DNA of 34,695 nucleotides from Marinilabilia salmonicolor (GTDB taxonomy: Bacteria; Bacteroidota; Bacteroidia; Bacteroidales; Marinilabiliaceae), in NCBI RefSeq assembly GCF_003003035.1, contig NZ_PVTS01000023.1:1-34695 (forward strand), in the 5' to 3' direction. The position numbers and the translations under genes were made by a program. This document shows positions 8,991 through 16,958 of this stretch, in pieces (the first letter of the stretch is position 1; the number at the start of each line of letters is the position of its first letter). The notes under the pieces are model-generated. The model was not told where the DNA came from, searched no databases, and worked only from the letters and a program-made list of their open reading frames with translations.

Positions 8991-10616
8991 ATGAAGACAA
9001 TACTGATATTTTCACTTATAATATCTGCAACATTTTGCTTATCGGCAGAAGAAATTGATTACACCGTAAAATCTACCAAAGTGGAATGGAATGAATTACC
9101 GAGAGGTAACACCGGGCTGAAGGCGATTGGGTCTATCAATGATCGCGCCTATATTCTGTTTCAACCCTTTATTGCTATCCACAACGGCCCCACTATTGGA
9201 GGTGGGAATTCGGGCCATTACATAGGAATGTTTGATGAAAATGTTAATCTGGTAAAAAAAACAAAACTAGATCTTGGACCGGATGGTAAGAAGGTTGATT
9301 TTGAAGGTGCTCAAATCATCAACAATAAAATTCTCGCTTTCTTTTCCTTTCAGAATGAAAAAAGTAAAAGTCACTACCTGTTTTCCCGCTCAGTTAACCC
9401 AGAAACACTTGAGCTGAATGATGATGCAAAAATGATTGGGGAGTTGGACTATTCAGGAATCAGTAAATACAAAAGAACTTCGGTTCAATATGAGATCTCC
9501 GAGGATGAGAGTAAAATAATGTTCTTTTATACCGTTCTAAACAGAAAAAATGAGCCCCTCCGTTTTGCTGTTTATGTTTATGACCACAACCTTAATTCAT
9601 TATGGCAGAACAGTGTGGTTCCAAATTTTAAAGAAGGTGTATTTAGCTATAAGCAATTCCGGGTTGACAACAATGGCGATGTGTATTTATTAGGAGCTCA
9701 TTATGCAGATAAGAAGAACTACTTTGATTCAGGTAAGTTTAATGCGTATAATTTCTTTTCGAAGGATACCTATTTTACCGATGTTCCAAACTTCACATAC
9801 CAGCTATATAAATTCTCGGATAGTGGAACTAAAGAAACCTTTTCTGATATTCATCTCAATTCGAAATTTGTAAGAAGTATGAGTTTCAATGTAATAAATG
9901 GGAGAACACAGGTTAACGGAGTCTTTTCCGACCCTGAAACCATAAGTGCAAAAGGTGCTTTTGCTTTTACGCTGGATGTTGAAAGCGGAGAAAAAACTGA
10001 AATGAGCATTGAGAATTTCTCAGTTGACCTGATAGAGGAAGGGTTTACTGAAAAACAGCTAAACCGCTTCAGACGAAGTTTAAAAGATAAATCGGAATAT
10101 GACCCGTTTGATTATCACATTAGCGAAATTAAAACGCTGGATGACGGAACTAAATATTATACAGCCGAGCAATTTATCACCGGCACAAAAAAAGAACAAA
10201 GTGGCAATCAAATATCATATACTCCTATCTATCACCACAACAACGTGTTTATTGTACTTTTAAATGCAGATAATTCAATAAATAGTATTGAAAAAATAAG
10301 CAAAAACCAATACTCTTTAAGGACTTCCAAATACAATTCCTTTATTGATTTTGAGAAAAACGGGAGCTTGTATTTTATTTACAATACCATAGAAAAGAAA
10401 GATGGGTTGTTTAAGAATGCCGAATTAGGCGAAACCTATATCACAAAGATTGATGGTAGCGAAAAAACCTCGGAAACATATAAAAGTCCTGAATCCTCTA
10501 AAACTCCTCTAATGATGCCTGGCACAAAGGTAGAACTTCCCAATCATTCAATACTGTATGGTATGATGTCAGGCAACTTTAGGAATTATATGTTCGAAAT
10601 TATTGATGTTAAATAG
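8991..10616 (+). CDS. Large secreted protein, unknown function
   Basis: 541 residues with a signal peptide (MKTILIFSLIISATFCLSAE). No catalytic motif or family recognised. The body shows repeated strand patterns resembling propeller blades, for example FAVYVYDHNLNSLWQ, FRVDNNGDVYLLGAHY and YNSFIDFEKNGSLYFIYN, which fit a beta-propeller-like exported protein. Composition is Asn/Lys/Ser-rich. It closes the three-gene exported set. The stop codon touches the partial palindromic repeat at 10615-10680. Confidence 0.75.
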   Translation: MKTILIFSLIISATFCLSAEEIDYTVKSTKVEWNELPRGNTGLKAIGSINDRAYILFQPFIAIHNGPTIGGGNSGHYIGMFDENVNLVKKTKLDLGPDGKKVDFEGAQIINNKILAFFSFQNEKSKSHYLFSRSVNPETLELNDDAKMIGELDYSGISKYKRTSVQYEISEDESKIMFFYTVLNRKNEPLRFAVYVYDHNLNSLWQNSVVPNFKEGVFSYKQFRVDNNGDVYLLGAHYADKKNYFDSGKFNAYNFFSKDTYFTDVPNFTYQLYKFSDSGTKETFSDIHLNSKFVRSMSFNVINGRTQVNGVFSDPETISAKGAFAFTLDVESGEKTEMSIENFSVDLIEEGFTEKQLNRFRRSLKDKSEYDPFDYHISEIKTLDDGTKYYTAEQFITGTKKEQSGNQISYTPIYHHNNVFIVLLNADNSINSIEKISKNQYSLRTSKYNSFIDFEKNGSLYFIYNTIEKKDGLFKNAELGETYITKIDGSEKTSETYKSPESSKTPLMMPGTKVELPNHSILYGMMSGNFRNYMFEIIDVK

Positions 10617-10680
10617 TATCTGTCCAAAAAGAACCACTTGCGTCCCCGAAGGATCGGGGCAGGCTGTTACGCTTGCCGGC
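10615..10680. repeat. Partial palindromic repeat with nested hairpin
   Basis: This matches the left arm of the 6257-6379 element: TATCTGTCCAAAAAGAACCA followed by CTTGCGTC, then GTTACGCTTGCCG. Between CTTGCGTC and GTTACGC it carries about 21 extra bases containing the perfect hairpin CCCCGA-AGGA-TCGGGG and then CAGGC. The right arm of the element is missing. It begins at the stop codon of the 541-residue protein gene and may act as its transcript end. Confidence 0.65.
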
Positions 10681-10753
10681 ACACCGACAAACCTTTGACC
10701 TTCACCCTAACCCATTATAAAATTACAATATTTCTCTTACTATCAAAGTAAGC

Positions 10754-11359
10754 TTATTCACACACAACACCTTCCAAATGATCATTCTGCATGACCAACT
10801 CTCCCCCACTCAACCAATCTTTCTCAGCCTTGGGAGTCATAATCACCGGCATCCGCTTTTTTGTGTTGTGAATCTCACTCATCAGTTCATTGGCTGCAGT
10901 TGTAATGATGGTATAGGTATTCAGGATTTCTCCGGTATTTCTATCTGTCCAGCTGTTCCAAAGTCCCGCAAAGGCAAAAGATTCTTCTTCCGGAAGGGTA
11001 AGCAGGTATTTTTGCTTTGATTTTCCCTTCGGATCCAGCCATTTCCATTCATAGAAACCATCGGCAAGGACCAGACACCGCTTCAATAGTGAAGGTTTGA
11101 ATGATGGTTTTTGAGCAAGCGTCTCCAGTCTTGCGTTAAACGTACTTTTGCGGATGTTGGTATCTTTGGCCCAGTAGGGAATGAGTCCCCATGAAAAACC
11201 CTGAATAACATCATTCCGGTCATTGGTTATAACCGGAGTAACCGGAAATGTAAACGCATTGAATACATCAGGCGTGTACCATTCAGGAGTCAGAAATCTG
11301 GCTTTAAATCGATCTTCGAGTTGATTGAAAGTCTTGCTGTTTTTGGTTCTGAAGCACAT
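10754..11359 (-). CDS. SRAP-domain protein (HMCES/YedK family)
   Basis: 201 residues, the usual length. SRAP proteins form a covalent thiazolidine link with abasic sites in single-stranded DNA through Cys2, after removal of Met1. Here the N-terminus is Met-Cys-Phe, so the reactive Cys2 is present. Other family residues visible are GFSWGLIPYWAKD, FNARLETL (Asn and Arg of the DNA pocket), LADGFYEWKW (catalytic Glu) and IHNTKKRMPVIM (active-site His). The family is linked to DNA repair and the SOS response; whether LexA controls it here is not visible. Downstream of the DoxD-DoxA gene on the same strand, 94 bases apart. Confidence 0.95.
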   Translation of the reverse strand: MCFRTKNSKTFNQLEDRFKARFLTPEWYTPDVFNAFTFPVTPVITNDRNDVIQGFSWGLIPYWAKDTNIRKSTFNARLETLAQKPSFKPSLLKRCLVLADGFYEWKWLDPKGKSKQKYLLTLPEEESFAFAGLWNSWTDRNTGEILNTYTIITTAANELMSEIHNTKKRMPVIMTPKAEKDWLSGGELVMQNDHLEGVVCE

Positions 11360-11453
11360 GAATTTTAATTTTCAGGTAGATATACCAGATTAATTAAAAC
11401 AACAGCAGTCTGGGGCCTCGCCCAAACCGCTATTGTCTGTATTGTGTGTGCTT

Positions 11454-12473
11454 TTATTTTATTTCGATTTCATGTTCCCAGAATGCACCACTAATATCAG
11501 TAATTTTTAACAAATATGAACCCATGGACAAACCGGACAGATTATCATCGTGCAAATTTAGTGTTGCCTTGGCCCCCAAAGGAACAATTAAACTATGTTT
11601 ACCGGATTTAATTTCAGAAACATAATAGTTGGAAATACTTTCCTCAGGCAAAGAAGCCAAATCAGCCTGATTATACTGCACTACTGCATCGCCCTGACCA
11701 TCAAGCAACTCAATATTTATCACCCAGGAGCCATAAACATCTACACCCTCTGTTCGGAAGACATCGAAAGAAAGTGTTGAATTGTCAATCCTTCCCTCTG
11801 TAATTTCAAGCACAGGCTTTACCGACTTATTGTGAAGAGGGCCCCATAAACCACCATGAAATACCTGGTTGGTCATCAAAGTCATACCAAGGATAAATAT
11901 GGAACCACCCAGAACAAATTTTGGAAAAACGCTTTCTTTTATAGGCAAAGTACCTGATCCAACCCATGCAAACCACTTTTTTGTGGTAATTGAAAAATTA
12001 TTTTTCAACATATAATTATCCAGAGAGTACCTTCCGCTTCCTGTAAGGAACAAAACAAAACCTGTTGCTATCCCGAGAACACCTATTTGCCATTCATCCA
12101 AACAGGTTGTTCCTATCCATCCGGAACCAAGCAAAATACCCATTGCTAAACTAAATACCCCGACGCTCATGATTCGGGTAAACAAACCAAAAATAATAAA
12201 CAACCCTACAATACCTTCAATAATGGTAAAAAGCACCATATTGATCCAGAGTATATCGGGGTTTTCCACCAGATATTGAATAATGGGTTTTATTCCCAGT
12301 GCATTGGGCAAAAAATGGTTGAATTTTTCACCGATATAACCGGCTGTTTCAGGATCCAGTTTATCGACCAAAATAGTTCTTCTCCAAAAGGCTGAAAAAT
12401 AGGTCCAACCAATTACCAATCTTACTGCCAGTGTCATCAGCCCGGCATCATTTTTTATGCTAATATTTGCCAT
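11454..12473 (-). CDS. DoxD-DoxA fusion (TQO small-subunit type) membrane protein
   Basis: 339 residues. The N-terminal half is a DoxX/DoxD-like membrane domain with segments at about 12-30, 74-98, 101-119 and 127-146. A further segment at about 184-204 leads into a soluble C-terminal domain of about 135 residues that resembles DoxA. In Acidianus, DoxD and DoxA are separate subunits of thiosulfate:quinone oxidoreductase; in Bacteroidota the two are often one chain and the substrate is not established. Conserved-looking features include GSGWIGTTCLDEWQIG in the membrane part and NQVFHGGLWGPLHNKS at the junction. Thiosulfate oxidation should not be assumed. Confidence 0.85.
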   Translation of the reverse strand: MANISIKNDAGLMTLAVRLVIGWTYFSAFWRRTILVDKLDPETAGYIGEKFNHFLPNALGIKPIIQYLVENPDILWINMVLFTIIEGIVGLFIIFGLFTRIMSVGVFSLAMGILLGSGWIGTTCLDEWQIGVLGIATGFVLFLTGSGRYSLDNYMLKNNFSITTKKWFAWVGSGTLPIKESVFPKFVLGGSIFILGMTLMTNQVFHGGLWGPLHNKSVKPVLEITEGRIDNSTLSFDVFRTEGVDVYGSWVINIELLDGQGDAVVQYNQADLASLPEESISNYYVSEIKSGKHSLIVPLGAKATLNLHDDNLSGLSMGSYLLKITDISGAFWEHEIEIK

Positions 12474-12649
12474 AGTTAATCTCGTTAATAAAACAATTTA
12501 TCCTGCTGCAAAAAATTGCAGAGCAAAATTTGAAGTACATCCACAAACCGGCAGATGACTTCAATCCAATTTTCTTGAAAAAAGTTATAAATATCTGTAA
12601 TTGAACACACAGCCCTAAACCGGCTGAACATCTTCTGAGCAGCAATCAA

Positions 12650-13030
12650 TTACGAATAAACAAGAATATTCTGATGTAGAATGTATAAAGGAATATCAGA
12701 AACCGGCTGTTGGGCTCCTGATGGTTTCTTTGTAGCAGCGTGTTTAGGAAAACAAATAGCACCCTCAATCTTATCTGTTCTCAGCATGGGAAAGAAAGGT
12801 AGCCTGACAGTGGTTTTGGAGATGGCTTGAATGGTCTCAGAAATCTCAACTGTCTGGCAGGCGGCCTGAGAAAGGGTTGCCTGACTCTTGTTTAAGACAT
12901 TGGTCTGCGGAACACCTAATTCGGCCTCTACAGCGTTCCGAACCTTGCAAGGTGAGAGTAAAAGCAATATTACCAGTCCCAATACGGACAGGACAAATCG
13001 GATGTTTTTTATTTCTAAATGCGCTCTCAC
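12650..13030 (-). CDS. Small membrane-anchored protein, unknown
   Basis: About 126 residues from the GTG at 13030, which has an AAAGGA Shine-Dalgarno-like site just upstream. The frame stays open to a TTG at 13090, and no ATG precedes the hydrophobic segment. The hydrophobic stretch FVLSVLGLVILLLLSPC could be a signal anchor or a lipoprotein-type signal, followed by KVRNAVEAELGVPQTNVLNK. This last motif recurs in short uncharacterised Bacteroidota proteins as I recall them. It precedes the DoxD-DoxA gene on the same strand by about 180 bases. Confidence 0.55.
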   Translation of the reverse strand: MRAHLEIKNIRFVLSVLGLVILLLLSPCKVRNAVEAELGVPQTNVLNKSQATLSQAACQTVEISETIQAISKTTVRLPFFPMLRTDKIEGAICFPKHAATKKPSGAQQPVSDIPLYILHQNILVYS

Positions 13031-13160
13031 TTGTTCCTTTTGCAAATTTAGTAAGTAACATCTATACCTGAGAAATTGTTTGCAGAACAAAGTTAATAGG
13101 GCAATGATTGCTTCAACTGTTATTCCTGAAGCTTCAATAATTCATTTCTGTAACAGATTT

Positions 13161-13661
13161 TCAATTCAAAAATACTATCCATAACGGCAAGAATACCGCA
13201 ATCATGATGGTGATGGTTGATTCCCAATAATAATTTGTAACAAACAGACCGGATAATAAAAGTAATGCATCATCAACATTAGAATCAATTCGGCCACTAA
13301 TCGATGACCCTGAGTATCTTATATCAACTCCCTCCGAATTAAAGAGTCTCCATTTTGTATTCCACAAATTATCATATCTCCAGTTAATTGATTTGCCATT
13401 TTTAGTCAAGGTTGCTTTGGTCATCCAGTTGTTATAATGGATCTCCCCAATAAATTTGTTATCAGTTTGATCAAATATCTGAGTATGTTGTTTAAAAACT
13501 CCCGATGTTTTGAATAAATACTTTTGGTTATTTATTTCCCCGGAAGAATACCGGGAGAATGTTTTATCCCTGAGATTTCCAATCTTGTTACCACTCGAAT
13601 AAATCTCATACAAATTGGAAAACAATCCTTTATTCCATGTTAGGCAGGTCTGCATAATCAT
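13161..13661 (-). CDS. Hypothetical protein, possibly tubby/LURP-like fold
   Basis: 166 residues without a signal peptide. The first 125 residues are a run of beta strands with aromatic and Asn-rich turns (KIGNLRDKTFSRYSSGEI, KATLTKNGKSINWRYDN, WRLFNSEGVDIRYSGSSIS). The C-terminus holds hydrophobic segments (DDALLLLSGLFVTNYYWES and TIMIAVFLPLWIVFL) that would anchor it in the membrane. Strand-rich scramblase-like proteins with a C-terminal hydrophobic helix have this pattern, so a tubby C-terminal-like fold is my best guess, at low confidence. ATG at 13661 is used; Met3 is also possible. Confidence 0.6.
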   Translation of the reverse strand: MIMQTCLTWNKGLFSNLYEIYSSGNKIGNLRDKTFSRYSSGEINNQKYLFKTSGVFKQHTQIFDQTDNKFIGEIHYNNWMTKATLTKNGKSINWRYDNLWNTKWRLFNSEGVDIRYSGSSISGRIDSNVDDALLLLSGLFVTNYYWESTITIMIAVFLPLWIVFLN

Positions 13662-13881
13662 TACATTAAGTTATAAAGCAAGGCTATCAATTTGATTTAT
13701 GCTTAAAGGTTTTATTTCTCTATAAAACTAACCATTTTCAATTCTTTTTCAAATAAAAACTGTTTCATCCGTATAAAATTAATTTTTCAAGGTCGGATGG
13801 AACTCGCATGTAAGAATTTATACATATTCCCTTGTGGCAATCGTTGCCATGCTCGTTTCATTTATTCTCTGATAATCAAAA

Positions 13882-13913
13882 AAGAAAGGCTGACATGACG
13901 TCAACCTTTCTTT
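13882..13913 (-). terminator. Terminator of the PUL operon
   Basis: On the minus strand AGAAAGGTTGAC pairs with GTCAGCCTTTCT (12 pairs, one G-U) around a five-base loop, followed by a run of six T residues. It lies 33 bases after the stop codon of the SusE-position gene, where the PUL transcript should end. The long stem and T tract make this a strong intrinsic terminator; its A-rich left side could also serve the plus strand. Confidence 0.85.
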
Positions 13914-13946
13914 TCAAAACATAGATTCATTGTTGTTTATACTGCG

Positions 13947-15206
13947 CTAATTCACAGTAACTTTATCCACATAGTACCCGTGTCCTACGCAAAGGAAACC
14001 GTCCTGTGCCTGTATCAAATCCAGAGCTTCCTGAGTAAGTACGACCTCCACAACTCCGTCTTCATTCAACATAACAGCCTCGGTACCCGGCAACATGGTC
14101 CACCATCCGGAGGTGGTCTGCAACTGACGATCCACATCAGCAGGTTCTATCGAATAGTGAATGCTGAGGGTGGAGCCTGCCGACATTGAGGCAAAGACAT
14201 CCTTCCCAATCAGATTGAAAGTTTTGTTGGGATTTCCGTCATCAAAAATCCAGGAGACATAGTGGTGCCCTTCGAACAACACTGTTTCGGAGGAGAAAGT
14301 AACCGTGATTTCGGTTTTAACGCTGCCTTTACTGTAGAATTCAACATCATTACCGTCAGTGGTCTTTCCGGTCAAACTGTAAGTACCGGCCTCAAAGTCG
14401 GGACTGGTCAGCACCAATTCAGTAGCTGATTGTTCTGCAAAGTCAGTAATGGTTTCTCCACCAATGGTCAGTGATGCAATCTGATCCATGTTGAGTCCGG
14501 TCAGACGCCATTCTGAATTAGGATTGGCGCGACCGGCACCTTCAGTAACAAAAGCCGACTGAGTAACCGTAACAGTATTGGCACCATACTCATTTCCGGA
14601 TTCATCAACCAACAATACCCTGTATTGTCCTACGCTCAAGTCTGCAGGAACAGTGTATTCGATGTAATTGCCCCCATCACCTTCAACATAATTAAGGTCA
14701 TCGATGGTTTTGCCACCAATTACAAGACTATTCACCAAATTGAGGTTCTCGCCGTATAAAACAGCGCTTCCTCCGGGGACAATGATTCGTTCGAAACCTT
14801 GTTCCGTAGCCCAGGGATCCTCCGCAAGAGGATTTACCTTTACGGTTCCCTCACGATACGTACTTTTACCGGCATCAGTTGTCACAAGTACCTTAAAATG
14901 ATAGGTACCGGCTTTCAGATTGATATCGAGTTCGGTTCCTTCATTCACCTGGTTTCCATCAATCATCCAGGTAACGGTACTATAAGCCGAGGGAGTAACG
15001 ACCAGTTCCATGGTGAAGTTGCCATCTCTGTCGATTTCTGCAATAAGAGGCAATTCTCCGTTTTGACCGTCAGCGAAAATAGGATCAAGGATTCTTGGAT
15101 CGTCATTTTCGGTAATGGTCTCGAAAGGGTCTTCATCTTCGGTGCAGGAAGTGAAGGACAAACCCAGGGCCATTATGGCCATCAGTATATAATGTAGTTT
15201 CTTCAT
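13947..15206 (-). CDS. SusE-position surface glycan-binding lipoprotein
   Basis: 419 residues from the ATG at 15206 (an upstream in-frame start would bury the signal). Lipoprotein signal ends LSFTSC, followed by the acidic TEDEDPFE that favours surface export in Bacteroidota. Apparent domains: a PKD-like Ig domain at about 40-125 (TVTWMIDGNQVNEGTELDIN), two IPT/TIG-like domains at about 135-225 (GGSAVLYGENLNLVNSLVIG) and 226-300 (NPNSEWRLTGLNMDQIASLT), and a C-terminal jelly-roll-like region at about 305-419 containing SGWWTMLPGTEAV and FLCVGHGYYVDKVTV. That region probably binds the glycan, as in other surface glycan-binding proteins. It is encoded 20 bases after susD and ends the operon. 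Binding to beta-1,3-glucan is inferred from the GH16 neighbour. Confidence 0.85.
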   Translation of the reverse strand: MKKLHYILMAIMALGLSFTSCTEDEDPFETITENDDPRILDPIFADGQNGELPLIAEIDRDGNFTMELVVTPSAYSTVTWMIDGNQVNEGTELDINLKAGTYHFKVLVTTDAGKSTYREGTVKVNPLAEDPWATEQGFERIIVPGGSAVLYGENLNLVNSLVIGGKTIDDLNYVEGDGGNYIEYTVPADLSVGQYRVLLVDESGNEYGANTVTVTQSAFVTEGAGRANPNSEWRLTGLNMDQIASLTIGGETITDFAEQSATELVLTSPDFEAGTYSLTGKTTDGNDVEFYSKGSVKTEITVTFSSETVLFEGHHYVSWIFDDGNPNKTFNLIGKDVFASMSAGSTLSIHYSIEPADVDRQLQTTSGWWTMLPGTEAVMLNEDGVVEVVLTQEALDLIQAQDGFLCVGHGYYVDKVTVN

Positions 15207-15226
15207 GCTAATATTTTTATCAATGG

Positions 15227-16903
15227 TTATTTTGTAACATCCCACCATACTGTGATGTTCCAGCTGTTGGTTCCACCCATTCGGTTCAGTGCTTCCTCGT
15301 AGTTTTCCTTGTTGTAGGAAGATTCCAGTACAGGATAACCCAGACGAACAGGAATTTCAGAACCTCCGGTGAGGAATTGCTCAAAGCCATATTCGGCCGG
15401 GGACTTCAGTCTGGGATAGCCCGAGCGACGCACGTTGGCCCAGGCTTCATTGGGATTGGTAAAATGAAGCATCCATGCCTGGGTATTGATGGCTTCCTTT
15501 TTCTTTTCCATGGTGTAACCGATTCCGTTGTCAGCCATGTAGGTATCAAATTCCTCGTCGGTCACCACTTCAGTACCATAATTATCGGACAAGAAGTCCA
15601 TGGAAGCGCGTACCCCCTGACGATACCACTCTTCCACTGTACCACCTTCGACATTCCATCCCTTAAGAGCAGCTTCTGCCAACAGAAACTTCACTTCAGC
15701 AGAAGTCATTACAACGCCCGGATTGTCACCATTGAGGAAGTTATTGGCCAGTTTGGGCTCGGTTTCACGAGCCACAAAAGGATCAATCGAAGGATTACTT
15801 TCTGCTAGCTCACTCAGGATATCGCTTTCGTATCCGGGAGGCCAGGGTTCCCATGAGTAGGCTCCCGGCTCACGCGCTTCAAAAGCGATGCCTTTATCCA
15901 ACATCTCCTGAGTAAGATCGATGCGGTTATCAGGACTGGTGGCACTCATCAGTCCATCGTAGTAGCAACGGGCAATTCGGAAAGTCCGGGGATCACCTGT
16001 TTCGTACATTTGATTGAAAAAAGTTGCACACAGATAGCTGGGGTTATTCGCAGGATCGTTACCAAAAAGGAGTTGCGACAAAGCGTTTCCGCGAAAATCG
16101 GAGTAAGCCTCTTGTCCAAAGCTAAAGGCAACTGCCATGTATTGAATCAGGGCATCGTCGTCTGCTGATTCCATTATGCCGCCATCAGCCTGAAGCGCAT
16201 TTTGAAATGCCTCCTGAGCTTTTTCAGGTTCCACATCGGAGATACGCATCGCAAATCTCAGTCGGAGTGAGTTGGCCAGTTTCTTCCATTTACCCACATT
16301 GCCATCAAAGATGACATCGCCTGTAATCTTGTCTTTTCCGTTGTCGAATGATTCAACGGCCGCTGAAAGCTCATTAAAGAAATCGTTGTAGATCTCTTCC
16401 TGAGTATCGTATCGGGGGTTGAATTTACCATCGATATATCCCAATCCGGCTTCACTATAAGGAGCGTCTCCGTATATATCTGTGATGAGTGACATCATAT
16501 AAACCCTGTAAATACGCAAAGCTGAGTTGATATTCACTTTTGAGGAGTCATCGGCAGTTCGTGCCATACCATCCGTAAGGTTTTTGATGGCATTGGGATA
16601 GTAACTGGTCCACATTCGACTCATTTCATTGTTATCAACCGTATGCCTCCCACCATAATTGGTGGTATTCCAGGACCCCATCAGATGTTGATTAAATCCA
16701 TAGAGATAATTTCGGTAAATTTCAACCATGCCAAGATCGCCATAAGTTTGCAACTGCGCGGTAGTCAGCTGTGCGTTGGGGTCTATGGTGGCGGCTTTGG
16801 AAGGATCGGTATTCAGACTCTCCAGATATTCATCGCTGCATCCGCCGGTGAATAGTGCCATAACCACCAATAACACTGTGATATAGTATTGTTTGTAGTT
16901 CAT
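15227..16903 (-). CDS. SusD/RagB-family glycan-binding lipoprotein
   Basis: 558 residues from the ATG at 16903. Lipoprotein signal with ALFTGGC, then SDEYLESLNTDPSKAATIDP, a typical SusD N-terminus. Helical TPR-like core with IYRVYMMSLITDIYGDAPYS and WKKLANSLRLRFAMRISDV, and a late AWMLHFTNPNEAWANVRRSG segment found in the SusD-like_2 subgroup. It caps the SusC barrel from outside and presents oligosaccharides for import. It lies 55 bases after susC and 20 before the SusE-position gene, all one operon. Confidence 0.95.
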   Translation of the reverse strand: MNYKQYYITVLLVVMALFTGGCSDEYLESLNTDPSKAATIDPNAQLTTAQLQTYGDLGMVEIYRNYLYGFNQHLMGSWNTTNYGGRHTVDNNEMSRMWTSYYPNAIKNLTDGMARTADDSSKVNINSALRIYRVYMMSLITDIYGDAPYSEAGLGYIDGKFNPRYDTQEEIYNDFFNELSAAVESFDNGKDKITGDVIFDGNVGKWKKLANSLRLRFAMRISDVEPEKAQEAFQNALQADGGIMESADDDALIQYMAVAFSFGQEAYSDFRGNALSQLLFGNDPANNPSYLCATFFNQMYETGDPRTFRIARCYYDGLMSATSPDNRIDLTQEMLDKGIAFEAREPGAYSWEPWPPGYESDILSELAESNPSIDPFVARETEPKLANNFLNGDNPGVVMTSAEVKFLLAEAALKGWNVEGGTVEEWYRQGVRASMDFLSDNYGTEVVTDEEFDTYMADNGIGYTMEKKKEAINTQAWMLHFTNPNEAWANVRRSGYPRLKSPAEYGFEQFLTGGSEIPVRLGYPVLESSYNKENYEEALNRMGGTNSWNITVWWDVTK

Positions 16904-16958
16904 CTTTTTTATTTTTAGCGTGTTCATTGTGTTTTAAGTATGTAAAACCGAACGCGGC

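Noticed and set aside
12846-13071. Two overlapping frames (minus 12846-13061, plus 12877-13071) competing with the 12650-13030 gene
   Set aside because: The frame ending at 12650 has a hydrophobic segment, an SD-like site and a motif seen in other Bacteroidota proteins; the others show none of these.
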